In this document: piece by piece, positions 1 to 6,661 of the stretch
How positions within the stretch are numbered: position 1 is the stretch's first letter
How the letters are laid out: each line of letters begins with the position of its first letter
Assembly (NCBI GenBank): GCA_014378805.1
Contig: JACMMY010000037.1
Location: 1-12,832 of the forward strand
Source: Moraxellaceae bacterium
GTDB lineage: Bacteria; Pseudomonadota; Gammaproteobacteria; Pseudomonadales; Moraxellaceae
DNA: 12,832 nucleotides
Reading direction: 5' to 3'
The notes under the pieces: generated by a model
What the model saw: only the letters and a program-made list of their open reading frames with translations
Told to the model about the DNA's origin: nothing
Database searches by the model: none
Program-made: the position numbers and the translations under genes

Positions 1-1
1 A

Positions 2-355
2 GCGGCTGAAACATTTAAGCCCTTGCTGGAAAAACTCAGCGCAGCATTGAAAGACAAAGCCAAAGAAGTTCGTGTGACGACTCGTTTGGTTGATAGTCCT
101 GCATGTTTGGTCGGTGCGGATGGTGATATGTCGAGCCAGCTTGCGCGTATGCTCAAGCAAATGGGTCAAGAAATGCCAGAAATCAAACCGATCTTGGAAA
201 TCAATCCTGAACATGCGTTGGTCAAGAAACTCGAAGGCTCAGTCCATTTCGATGATCTTGCACATATCATCTTCGATCAGGCGTTGCTTGCGGAAGGTGG
301 ATTGCCAGAAGATCCAGCGGCGTATGTGAAACGTGTGAGTGCGTTGTTGGTTTAA
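2..355 (+). CDS. htpG: Molecular chaperone HtpG (Hsp90), C-terminal end only
   Basis: This is the last 117 codons of an Hsp90-family chaperone; the rest lies upstream of the window. HtpG is a cytosolic ATP-dependent dimeric chaperone that remodels client proteins together with DnaK. The visible part corresponds to the C-terminal dimerisation domain. Recognisable family stretches are a VRVTTRLVDSPACLV-type strand, the MSSQLARMLKQMGQ helix, the LEINPEHALVKKL segment and the FDQALLAEGGLPEDP helix near the end, all close to E. coli HtpG in order and spacing. The frame is open from the first base and ends at TAA 353-355, followed by a strong terminator. The ATP-binding domain cannot be seen, so integrity of the whole gene is not testable here. 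Identification is firm. Confidence 0.95.
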   Translation, partial: AAETFKPLLEKLSAALKDKAKEVRVTTRLVDSPACLVGADGDMSSQLARMLKQMGQEMPEIKPILEINPEHALVKKLEGSVHFDDLAHIIFDQALLAEGGLPEDPAAYVKRVSALLV

Positions 356-374
356 CCGTTTGTTAATTAAGATG

Positions 375-414
375 AGCCTTTCCAGAGTTTAGTGACTTTG
401 GGAAGGCTTTTTTA
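375..414 (+). terminator. Rho-independent terminator of htpG
   Basis: A 13-bp stem (375-387 with 396-408, including two G-U pairs) with an 8-base loop is followed directly by a run of six T and then ATTTATT. It lies 20 bases after the htpG stop and separates htpG from the ankyrin gene. Confidence 0.88.
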
Positions 415-463
415 TTTATTGGTGAGTTTACGTAGGCTAGATTCAATAACTCTCAAATATGAC

Positions 464-493
464 ATGACTATTTTTCATCATATTTTTTATACT
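464..493 (+). promoter_or_regulatory. Putative sigma70 promoter of the ankyrin gene
   Basis: A -35-like ATGACT (464-469) and a -10 TATACT (488-493, five of six consensus bases) are 18 bases apart. They sit about 33 bases before the ankyrin start codon, downstream of the htpG terminator. The surrounding DNA is very AT-rich, so chance matches are likely; this is a motif-based prediction. Confidence 0.4.
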
Positions 494-525
494 TTTAAAA
501 TCTAAAAAAAACATTAGGAATATCT

Positions 526-993
526 ATGTCAGAAGAACTTAATAAAATCTTTGAAAAAGTAAAATTGGTCTTTGGTGTTGAGGATAAGAACATCTCAGAT
601 ATCAATATGACCAATAATGACGGAGAGAATGCACTACACCTAGCTGTTCGCTGGGAAGCCATTGAAGCCGTTAAATTGCTTTTGCGTGAAGGCATAAATA
701 TCAATCAGCCTGGCGATCTTGGACATACTCCTCTCCATGAGGCGTGCTCCATCGGCAATCTTGAAATCACTAAAATTCTTGTTGAAAATGGAGCAGATCT
801 TTTTGCCCTTACGGAAGGAAACCCACCATTTACTCTTGCTCGATTCAGTGGAAGCGACCATATCTGTGATTATTTGGCTATTGAAATGAAGAAAACACAG
901 GAACAAGATCCACATATTTGGGTTCGGGCACGAATCAAACAATTGAAAGCAGAAATTCAGAGGCTAGAAAGTCGCCTTGAAACATCTTCCTAA
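526..993 (+). CDS. Small ankyrin-repeat protein with C-terminal coiled coil
   Basis: A 155-residue protein of unknown function. Two clear ankyrin repeats are visible: residues about 30-62 (NALHLAVRWEAIEAVKLLL) and 63-95 (HTPLHEACSIGNLEITKIL, ending NGADL). A degenerate third repeat covers about 96-121. Ankyrin repeats bind partner proteins and have no catalytic role. The C-terminus (about 136-152) is a charged amphipathic helix with I/L at heptad spacing, suggesting oligomerisation or a coiled-coil partner. No signal peptide or membrane helix is present, so it is probably cytosolic. The ATG is preceded by AGGAA at 516-520 with 5-base spacing. The gene stands alone between two terminators and is more AT-rich than the flanking genes, which could mean it was acquired. 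No neighbour indicates its partner; small bacterial ankyrin proteins include immunity proteins and regulators, but nothing here decides between them. Confidence 0.85.
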   Translation: MSEELNKIFEKVKLVFGVEDKNISDINMTNNDGENALHLAVRWEAIEAVKLLLREGININQPGDLGHTPLHEACSIGNLEITKILVENGADLFALTEGNPPFTLARFSGSDHICDYLAIEMKKTQEQDPHIWVRARIKQLKAEIQRLESRLETSS

Positions 994-1030
994 TAAGCTC
1001 TCTCAATTTTCATAATCCTTGGAAAAAGAA

Positions 1031-1065
1031 AGTAAGTTTTATTAATTCAATAAAACTTACTCTTT
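1031..1065. terminator. Bidirectional terminator between ankyrin gene and gloA
   Basis: A perfect 13-bp inverted repeat (1031-1043 with 1049-1061) has a 5-base loop AATTC. It is followed by CTCTTT on the plus strand and by TTCTTTTTCC on the minus strand. It lies between the stops of two convergent genes and can serve both. The stem is AT-rich, so its strength is uncertain. Confidence 0.75.
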
Positions 1066-1068
1066 ACA

Positions 1069-1452
1069 TCAATCCCTTTCAATCAACTCAATCTTATAAC
1101 CATCAGGATCTTCGACAAAGGCAATCACAGTATTGCCATGTTTCATCGGGCCGGCCTCACGTACCACACGCCCGCCCCTTGCTCGAATCTCATCACACGC
1201 CGCATAAGCATTTGGGACTGCCAGCGCGATATGACCATAACCTGCGCCTAAATCATAACTCGTCGTATCCCAGTTATGCGTGAGCTCAAGCACCGTATTT
1301 TTATCTTCAGTGCCATACCCCAGAAAAGCCAATGTGAATCGTCCTTCCGGATAATCATGCTGACGCAGTAACGTCATTCCAAGCACTTCGGTATAGAACT
1401 CTGTTGAGCGCTTTAAGTCACCAACACGAAGCATTACATGTAACATTCTCAT
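1069..1452 (-). CDS. gloA: Lactoylglutathione lyase (glyoxalase I)
   Basis: A 127-residue cytosolic metalloenzyme that converts the hemithioacetal of methylglyoxal and glutathione to S-lactoylglutathione, the first step of methylglyoxal detoxification. The four metal ligands known from E. coli GloA are all present at the same numbers: His5 (MLHVMLRVGD), Glu56 (TVLELTHNW), His74 (GYGHIALAV) and Glu122 (YKIELIE). Length matches the small dimeric Ni-type enzymes, with two beta-alpha-beta-beta-beta modules per chain. The ATG is preceded by AAGGA (complement of 1461-1465) at 8-base spacing. The start lies 14 bases after the ampG stop on the same strand, so the two are probably cotranscribed, with gloA second. 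A bidirectional terminator follows the stop. Identification is firm. Confidence 0.95.
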   Translation of the reverse strand: MRMLHVMLRVGDLKRSTEFYTEVLGMTLLRQHDYPEGRFTLAFLGYGTEDKNTVLELTHNWDTTSYDLGAGYGHIALAVPNAYAACDEIRARGGRVVREAGPMKHGNTVIAFVEDPDGYKIELIERD

Positions 1453-1466
1453 TAATATTTTCCTTT

Positions 1467-2741
1467 TTAAACTTTCGTCTTTTCATTCCAGGGCGCAACC
1501 CACGGCAACATTAGCATTCCCGGAATTGCGAGCAGCGTACACAACCAAAAGAACCCTGTGTAACCACCCATAAATTCAACCATATAACCTGCATAACCAT
1601 TCACCACGGTACGTGGTAACGATGCTAGGGAAGTCAGTAGCGCCAACTGAAACGCTGTATAAGCAGGATTAGTACTCATCGCAATAAACGCCACAAACGC
1701 AGCAGTGCCTAGTCCAACCGCAAACGCCTCAGTGCCCACAACCGCGCCGAGGGCGAATAAGCTCTGCCCTTGCTGCATCGATAACCACGCAAACAGAGGA
1801 ATCACCAACAACTGCGCCACGCCAAAAATCCACAACGCGCGATGAATCGACAAACGCAGCATTGAGAAACCACCGACAAAACCACCGATCAATCCACCCC
1901 ACAATACTGCCACTTTTGCGACTGCGCCAATTTGCGTTTTGGTATAGCCCATATCCAGATAAAATTTAGTGGCTAATGAGGTTGCAAGCGAGTCGCCGAG
2001 TTTATAAAAGAAAATAAAAGCAATCAGCGCAATGCCCGCCTTCACGCCTTTACGACCAAAGAATTCTTGAAGTGGTTCAACGAAAGCAGCCGATAAAGTA
2101 CGTGGTGGAATTTGACGCAACTCAGGTTCACGCACAACAATCGCCAAAATTACACAAGGCAACATGAATAACGCAACAATCCAAAACACCACATCCCAAG
2201 GCAAGCTGTCCGCCAAAATAAACGCCAAACTGCCAGGCACAAGTCCAGCCAGCTTGTAAGCATTGACATGGATCGTATTACCAAGCCCCAATTCATTATC
2301 AGGTAAAATCTCACGGCGATAAGCATCAATCACAATATCAAGCGATGCGCTCAGGAAACTAATAAAAATACCCACTGCACTAATTAACGAAAGCTGACTA
2401 TCTGGACGCAACGTACCGAGCATCCCAAGTGCAATCACCAGCATCAACGGCAAGACGATGAGCCATGTCCTGCGTCGTCCATATTGTCTAAACTGAAAAA
2501 AATCTAAAAACGGCGCCCACAAAGGTTTAAATACATAGGGCAATTGTAATAAGGTCAGCAACCCGATAGTCTTGATATCTAAATGATAGGAGTCTGCCCA
2601 AGCGGGGATTAGATTTAAAAAGACAAATAACGGCAATCCTGACGAGAAACCGATTACCGCACAAATCAGAATCCGTTTCCAAAAACCGGCTTGTTGTGAT
2701 GATGTTTTATTGAGTTGCTGTGAAGAGTTCTCTGATAACAC
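1467..2741 (-). CDS. ampG: AmpG-like muropeptide MFS permease
   Basis: A polytopic inner-membrane transporter of the major facilitator superfamily, 424 residues from the chosen GTG, with about 12 hydrophobic segments. AmpG imports GlcNAc-anhydroMurNAc peptides released during wall turnover, feeding peptidoglycan recycling and, in some species, AmpC induction. AmpG-like features are GFSSGLPLFV in helix 1, the DIKTIGLLTLLQLPYVFKPLWAP stretch split by the first loop, GRRRTWL after it, and the SASLDIVIDAYRREILP motif. The frame extends upstream to a TTG at 2837, but the GTG at 2739-2741 has a strong ribosome site (TAAGGGTGA on the minus strand) 8 bases before it, and homology begins just after. 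It probably forms an operon with downstream gloA and is divergent from the HugZ-like gene. Substrate is inferred from family; a related sugar or siderophore-type permease is less likely. Confidence 0.85.
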   Translation of the reverse strand: MLSENSSQQLNKTSSQQAGFWKRILICAVIGFSSGLPLFVFLNLIPAWADSYHLDIKTIGLLTLLQLPYVFKPLWAPFLDFFQFRQYGRRRTWLIVLPLMLVIALGMLGTLRPDSQLSLISAVGIFISFLSASLDIVIDAYRREILPDNELGLGNTIHVNAYKLAGLVPGSLAFILADSLPWDVVFWIVALFMLPCVILAIVVREPELRQIPPRTLSAAFVEPLQEFFGRKGVKAGIALIAFIFFYKLGDSLATSLATKFYLDMGYTKTQIGAVAKVAVLWGGLIGGFVGGFSMLRLSIHRALWIFGVAQLLVIPLFAWLSMQQGQSLFALGAVVGTEAFAVGLGTAAFVAFIAMSTNPAYTAFQLALLTSLASLPRTVVNGYAGYMVEFMGGYTGFFWLCTLLAIPGMLMLPWVAPWNEKTKV

Positions 2742-2866
2742 GTGCTTACTCACCCTTATTAAAACCGCTATGATCAACGAATACGACAAGAGTAGCGGTA
2801 TCAAATGTTTTTTGCCAGAATAGTTTTTTTGCAACAATCGTTGCTAAGTTTTATGGAGACACTTTT
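2742..2866. promoter_or_regulatory. Divergent control region between ampG and the HugZ-like gene
   Basis: These 125 bases must carry both promoters. On the plus strand TATGAT (2769-2774) is a good -10, but its -35 (TTACTC, 2746-2751) is weak. Two inverted repeats lie here: ACCGCTA (2764-2770) with TAGCGGT (2793-2799), and GCAAC (2831-2835) with GTTGC (2840-2844). They could be operators or chance. The HugZ-like start has GGAG at 2855-2858, 8 bases upstream. Confidence 0.35.
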
Positions 2867-3547
2867 ATGGAAAAGACAACAGCAATCAATGCGCTTGCAA
2901 CACGTGCCCTCCTATCCTGTCGTCAAGCAGTCATGGCAAGCCAATCCGCAAGCGTACCGGGATTTCCTTTTACATCCGTTATTCCTGTCGGCGTGACATT
3001 AAACGGACAAGTCATTGCACTGCTCGGTGAAACTGCTCAACACACCCGCAACATCATGATCGATTCGCGTGTGTCGATGTTGTTGCACGACGACTTGGAG
3101 GATAATTGGCAAGCTGCCACGCGTCTTTCTGTGCTCGGTCGCATGATTCCGCTGCAAAGTGAGACGTTAGATTTGGCACAACTCAGACAATCATTTTATT
3201 TATTGCATCCTGAATTATTGAGTCTGGATGCCGCACCTGATTATCATTTTTGGCAACTTGAGCCTGTCCGCTTCCGCTTAATTTCTGTATCAGACGATGC
3301 TAAGTGGATCGACCAAATTAAACCCGATTTATTTGATCTGACAGAGACAGACCGAGGTCTGTTAAATAGCCTACTCACTCAACAAGGTCGCCTCTGTCAT
3401 GTTGTTCAAGTGAGTCGCTATGGACTGCAAATTATTAGTAATGGTCGCGTAAGATTTTTAGTATTAACCAATCCTGCAGAGGATATGAACGAACTTTTAG
3501 AGAAGATTAAAGCTCAACAATATAATGATCCAACTAGGTTTGACTGA
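2867..3547 (+). CDS. HugZ-family / pyridoxamine-phosphate-oxidase-fold protein
   Basis: A 226-residue cytosolic protein with an N-terminal FMN-binding split barrel (about residues 8-145). The opening, with a CRQAVMAS helix and then PGFPFTSVIPVGV, is the characteristic start of the HugZ/CREG-like branch, whose members bind flavin and in some bacteria take part in haem use or degradation. The TRLSVLGRM strand and the YHFWQLEPVRFRLI segment fit the rest of the barrel. The C-terminal part (about 150-226) is an alpha-beta region resembling the small C-terminal domain of HugZ proteins. I do not see the His-rich C-terminus of Helicobacter HugZ, so haem degradation is not established. The ATG at 2867 has GGAG 8 bases upstream. 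No iron or haem genes are nearby. A general flavin reductase role is equally possible. Confidence 0.75.
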   Translation: MEKTTAINALATRALLSCRQAVMASQSASVPGFPFTSVIPVGVTLNGQVIALLGETAQHTRNIMIDSRVSMLLHDDLEDNWQAATRLSVLGRMIPLQSETLDLAQLRQSFYLLHPELLSLDAAPDYHFWQLEPVRFRLISVSDDAKWIDQIKPDLFDLTETDRGLLNSLLTQQGRLCHVVQVSRYGLQIISNGRVRFLVLTNPAEDMNELLEKIKAQQYNDPTRFD

Positions 3548-3573
3548 GTGATTACTCAGATCAGTTTTATTTT
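3541..3573 (+). terminator. Terminator overlapping the end of the HugZ-like gene
   Basis: A stem of nine pairs with one bulged A (TGACTGAGT at 3541-3549 with ACTCAG-A-TCA at 3554-3563) and loop GATT is followed by GTTTTATTTT. The stop codon TGA (3545-3547) is inside the left arm. Another AT-only inverted repeat follows immediately. Confidence 0.6.
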
Positions 3574-3615
3574 AGAAAATAAAGTAAATTTATTAATAAA
3601 ACACGACACATAACC

Positions 3616-3647
3616 TTGTTACGCATGGCACAATAACCCCATATATA
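3616..3647 (+). promoter_or_regulatory. Possible promoter of the LonB-type protease gene
   Basis: TTGTTA (3616-3621) could act as -35. An alternating AT run starting at 3641 offers several -10 registers: CATATA at 3640-3645 gives 18-base spacing, and TATATA begins at 3642. This is a weak prediction; no better candidate is seen in the gap. Confidence 0.3.
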
Positions 3648-3654
3648 TGCACAC

Positions 3655-3692
3655 TCTCATGAGAATGAAACTCATGAATTCGCCTTCATGAG
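3655..3692 (+). promoter_or_regulatory. Hairpin and leader ORF at the protease gene start
   Basis: TCTCATGAGA (3655-3664) is a perfect palindrome. CTCATGAA (3671-3678) pairs with TTCATGAG (3685-3692) around a TTCGCC loop, and this second hairpin holds the ATG at 3688-3690. An 8-codon ORF (MKLMNSPS, 3665-3691) ends in TGA overlapping that ATG as ATGA. No good Shine-Dalgarno precedes 3688, so coupled translation from the leader is possible. This is a structural inference only. Confidence 0.4.
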
Positions 3693-6660
3693 CTCAGACA
3701 CATTTGCCAATTTAGAACACATGACGACGGAAAGCGCTATGGACAGTAAACATGATGAAATCGATACACCCACGACTACTGCCGACAACACACGCGCATC
3801 GCATGGATCAATCGTTACCAATCTGAATAGTCAGTCCTCGGTTCAAGACAACGATAGCTCGAAGAATATCAAACCGCAGAGTGAATCCACTGAAATCTTA
3901 AATGCTGACATTTTAAATCAAGCTGCACCAACTAAACCAACTTCCCAAAAGCCTCAAATGACCCAGAAAACTGAAACAACAACGACAATTCCCGTAAAAA
4001 TTCATGCCAATAAAACCCTGTTACCCAATAGCGGCTACCTCAGCGTAGACCAACTCATGCGCGCGCCAAATATGGCTGAGATTCCGCCAAGTACGCGCCG
4101 CGTCAAACCACTGAATGATTTTTTAGGTCAGCATCGCGCCCGTGCAGCGGTAGAAACGGCATTGTCACTCCCGTTTGACGGCTATAATATTTTTGCCGTG
4201 GGGACGAGTGGTCTTGGTAAACGTACCATGCTCAAACGTATGCTGACGATTCAAGCAGCTGATATGCCCACACCGAGCGATTGGGTGTATGTCAATCATT
4301 TTGCTAACCCGCGCAAACCGATCGCACTTGAACTTCCTCCAGGCGATGCACCCAAACTTAAAAAATACATGCATCAGTTGTGGGATCACCTTTTAGATCA
4401 TCTAGAAAAAGCATTTGCTGCTGACAGCTACCACACGCGTATTGAAACGATTCGCCATAGTGCTGGCAACGCCCAACAACAAGCCTTGCAAGCGCTAACC
4501 GAAGAAGGTGAAGCACTCGCACTAAAATTAGTGTCGCGTAACGAAGAACATCGTTTTGTGCCTGTTAAAGCGCAACCTACGGAAGACCCAACACTTACAA
4601 CCAACATCCTCGCGAGTAAAGAATTAGATGAGAATGAACTTGCCGCAATGCCGCCAGCAGAACGAGCAAAGATCAATCAAAACGTTCGTCAAATGGATAA
4701 GAAACTACATCGACTTGGTGCGCGTTTAGGACGAATTGAAGAGCAAACCCGCAATCAAGTGGCGAGCTTAAATGCGCAATTGGCGGGTGATATCATCTTG
4801 CCGCGTGTCATGCAAGTCGCGCAGCGCTTTGAACATATCAATGGTTTAGCTGAATATCTGAAGGATTACACTGCGGATATTATTGAACATGTCGAACTGA
4901 TTTTAGAGCAAGAAGAAGATGACTTCTTACCGGGGATATTTGATCGTGTTCCGCCGCGTTATCAGGTCAATGTCGTTGTGACACACAAACCGAATTCAGG
5001 TGCGCCAGTAGTCTTTGAAGACTTACCAACGCACTATAATTTGCTCGGACATGTTGAACAGTTGACCCAAATGGGGACCATTACTACCGACTTTACCCTG
5101 ATTCGTTCAGGTGCATTACATCGTGCAAATGGCGGTTTTCTGATGCTCGAAGCAGATCAGTTGCTTGAGCAACCGTATGCATGGCAAGGACTCAAACGTG
5201 CTTTGCGCTCAGGTCAACTGAAACTATCGTCGTTAGAACATATGCTGACATTAACAGGCAGTATTTCACTTGAACCTGATTCCTTGCCATTATCGGTGAA
5301 AGTCATTTTGCTAGGTGAGCCTTATATTTATTATGAATTGCTGGAGTTTGAACCTGAGCTCAATGCGCTATTTAAAATCCGTGCTGACTTTACCAATACA
5401 TTGAGTCGCACTGCTGAAAATGAAGAAGCCTATGTTCGCCTCATCGCGGACTATGTCAATAAAGACAAGTTACTGCCATTTGACCGTTCAGCGCTGGCTG
5501 CCCTGCTGACAGACTCAAGCCGTCAAGCCGAAGATCAATCTTCGCTATCGCTGCATGCTGCAACCCTCGGTGACTTACTACGAGAAGCCAGCACGCTTGC
5601 GCTACAACAAAATGATCGCCAAGTCACCGCGAAGCACATCGACACGACATTAGCTGCGCGCTTGTATCGTTTGGGGCATTTACGCGAACTATATTGGGAA
5701 GATTTATCACGCGGCACGCAATTGATCGAAACCGAAGGCGTGCGAATTGGTCAGGTCAATGCCCTGACAGTCGTCCATTATGCGGACAGCGAATTTGGTT
5801 TACCTGCGCGTCTGACTGCGACTGTTTATCAAGGCGGTGGCGAGATTCTCGATATTGAGCGCAGTGTTGAATTGGGCGGCGCATTACATGCTAAAGGCAT
5901 CTTGATTATGTCGAGCTTCTTGCGCGCACATTTTGGACGCACGCAACCGATTCACTTCTCTGCTGCCCTCGCCTTTGAACAAAGCTACGGCGAGATTGAT
6001 GGTGATAGCGCAACACTTGCCGAACTGTGTGCGCTGATTTCTTCCATCAGCCAAATACCCATTGATCAATCTTGGGCAATCACGGGTTCGATGAATCAGC
6101 TCGGTGTCGTGCAACCGATTGGTGGTATTAATCCTAAAATTGAAGGCTTCTTTGATGCGTGTCAGCTGCAAGGATTAAATGGTCAGCAAGGCGTGATTCT
6201 ACCCATTCAAAACGTTCAACACCTCATGCTGCGTCAGGACGTAATAAATGCGGTGAGTGAAGGACGCTTTCATCTCTATGCGGTCCGTACGGTTGAGGAA
6301 GCACTATCCCTACTCATGAAACGGCCTGCTGGAATCATGAACGCTAAAGGTCGCTATGAAAAAGACACCATCTTTGGTGAAGTCATGAACCAGTTGAAGC
6401 ATTGGCAACGCCTTGAAGAAGGGGATCGTGCCAAAAGTGACGATGCGAATAAGGGTAAAGACAAAAAATCCAAAGGCGATGCAAAAGCAAAATCCGACAA
6501 AGTGGAAGAGAAACCCACTGGCAAAGAAAAGGCGAAGAAGAAACCAACACCGGATAAATCAAAGTCCAAAAAAGTAAAGGAAGATAAAATTAAAAAACCA
6601 CGAAAAGATCCTGAAACCAACAATGAACAGGAATCGGTGATTGAATGGGCGGGCGAGTAA
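3688..6660 (+). CDS. LonB-type ATP-dependent protease (AAA_32 / Lon C-terminal family)
   Basis: A 990-residue AAA+ serine protease of the LonB-like family (related to E. coli YcbZ and larger Pseudomonas homologues), distinct from classical Lon because it lacks the LAN substrate domain. Order: residues 1 to about 115, low-complexity S/T/N/Q-rich; about 125-235, start of the ATPase with Walker A GTSGLGKR (172-179); about 240-400, long helical insertion; Walker B NGGFLMLEAD (481-490); a helical lid; then the protease domain, with catalytic Ser774 (GDSAT) and Lys817 (GGINPKIEGF). Their spacing of 43 equals S679-K722 in E. coli Lon. Residues 913-990 are a tail with 24 lysines in 78 residues, unusual and possibly nucleic-acid binding. 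The ATG at 3688 lacks a good ribosome site; ATG 3739 (residue 18) has GGAAAG upstream and is a real alternative. It ends one base before the convergent cyclase gene. Confidence 0.93.
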   Translation: MSSDTFANLEHMTTESAMDSKHDEIDTPTTTADNTRASHGSIVTNLNSQSSVQDNDSSKNIKPQSESTEILNADILNQAAPTKPTSQKPQMTQKTETTTTIPVKIHANKTLLPNSGYLSVDQLMRAPNMAEIPPSTRRVKPLNDFLGQHRARAAVETALSLPFDGYNIFAVGTSGLGKRTMLKRMLTIQAADMPTPSDWVYVNHFANPRKPIALELPPGDAPKLKKYMHQLWDHLLDHLEKAFAADSYHTRIETIRHSAGNAQQQALQALTEEGEALALKLVSRNEEHRFVPVKAQPTEDPTLTTNILASKELDENELAAMPPAERAKINQNVRQMDKKLHRLGARLGRIEEQTRNQVASLNAQLAGDIILPRVMQVAQRFEHINGLAEYLKDYTADIIEHVELILEQEEDDFLPGIFDRVPPRYQVNVVVTHKPNSGAPVVFEDLPTHYNLLGHVEQLTQMGTITTDFTLIRSGALHRANGGFLMLEADQLLEQPYAWQGLKRALRSGQLKLSSLEHMLTLTGSISLEPDSLPLSVKVILLGEPYIYYELLEFEPELNALFKIRADFTNTLSRTAENEEAYVRLIADYVNKDKLLPFDRSALAALLTDSSRQAEDQSSLSLHAATLGDLLREASTLALQQNDRQVTAKHIDTTLAARLYRLGHLRELYWEDLSRGTQLIETEGVRIGQVNALTVVHYADSEFGLPARLTATVYQGGGEILDIERSVELGGALHAKGILIMSSFLRAHFGRTQPIHFSAALAFEQSYGEIDGDSATLAELCALISSISQIPIDQSWAITGSMNQLGVVQPIGGINPKIEGFFDACQLQGLNGQQGVILPIQNVQHLMLRQDVINAVSEGRFHLYAVRTVEEALSLLMKRPAGIMNAKGRYEKDTIFGEVMNQLKHWQRLEEGDRAKSDDANKGKDKKSKGDAKAKSDKVEEKPTGKEKAKKKPTPDKSKSKKVKEDKIKKPRKDPETNNEQESVIEWAGE

Positions 6661-6661
6661 G

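Noticed and set aside
3565..3583. AT-only inverted repeat TTTATTTT/AAAATAAA as a separate terminator
   Set aside because: Its loop would be only two bases and it has no GC pairs. It probably just supplies the T tract of the preceding hairpin.
6354..6623. Minus-strand open frame opposite the lysine-rich protease tail
   Set aside because: It is the complement of Lys codons, giving a Phe/Leu/Ser-rich string that mimics a membrane protein. The plus frame continues a recognised gene.
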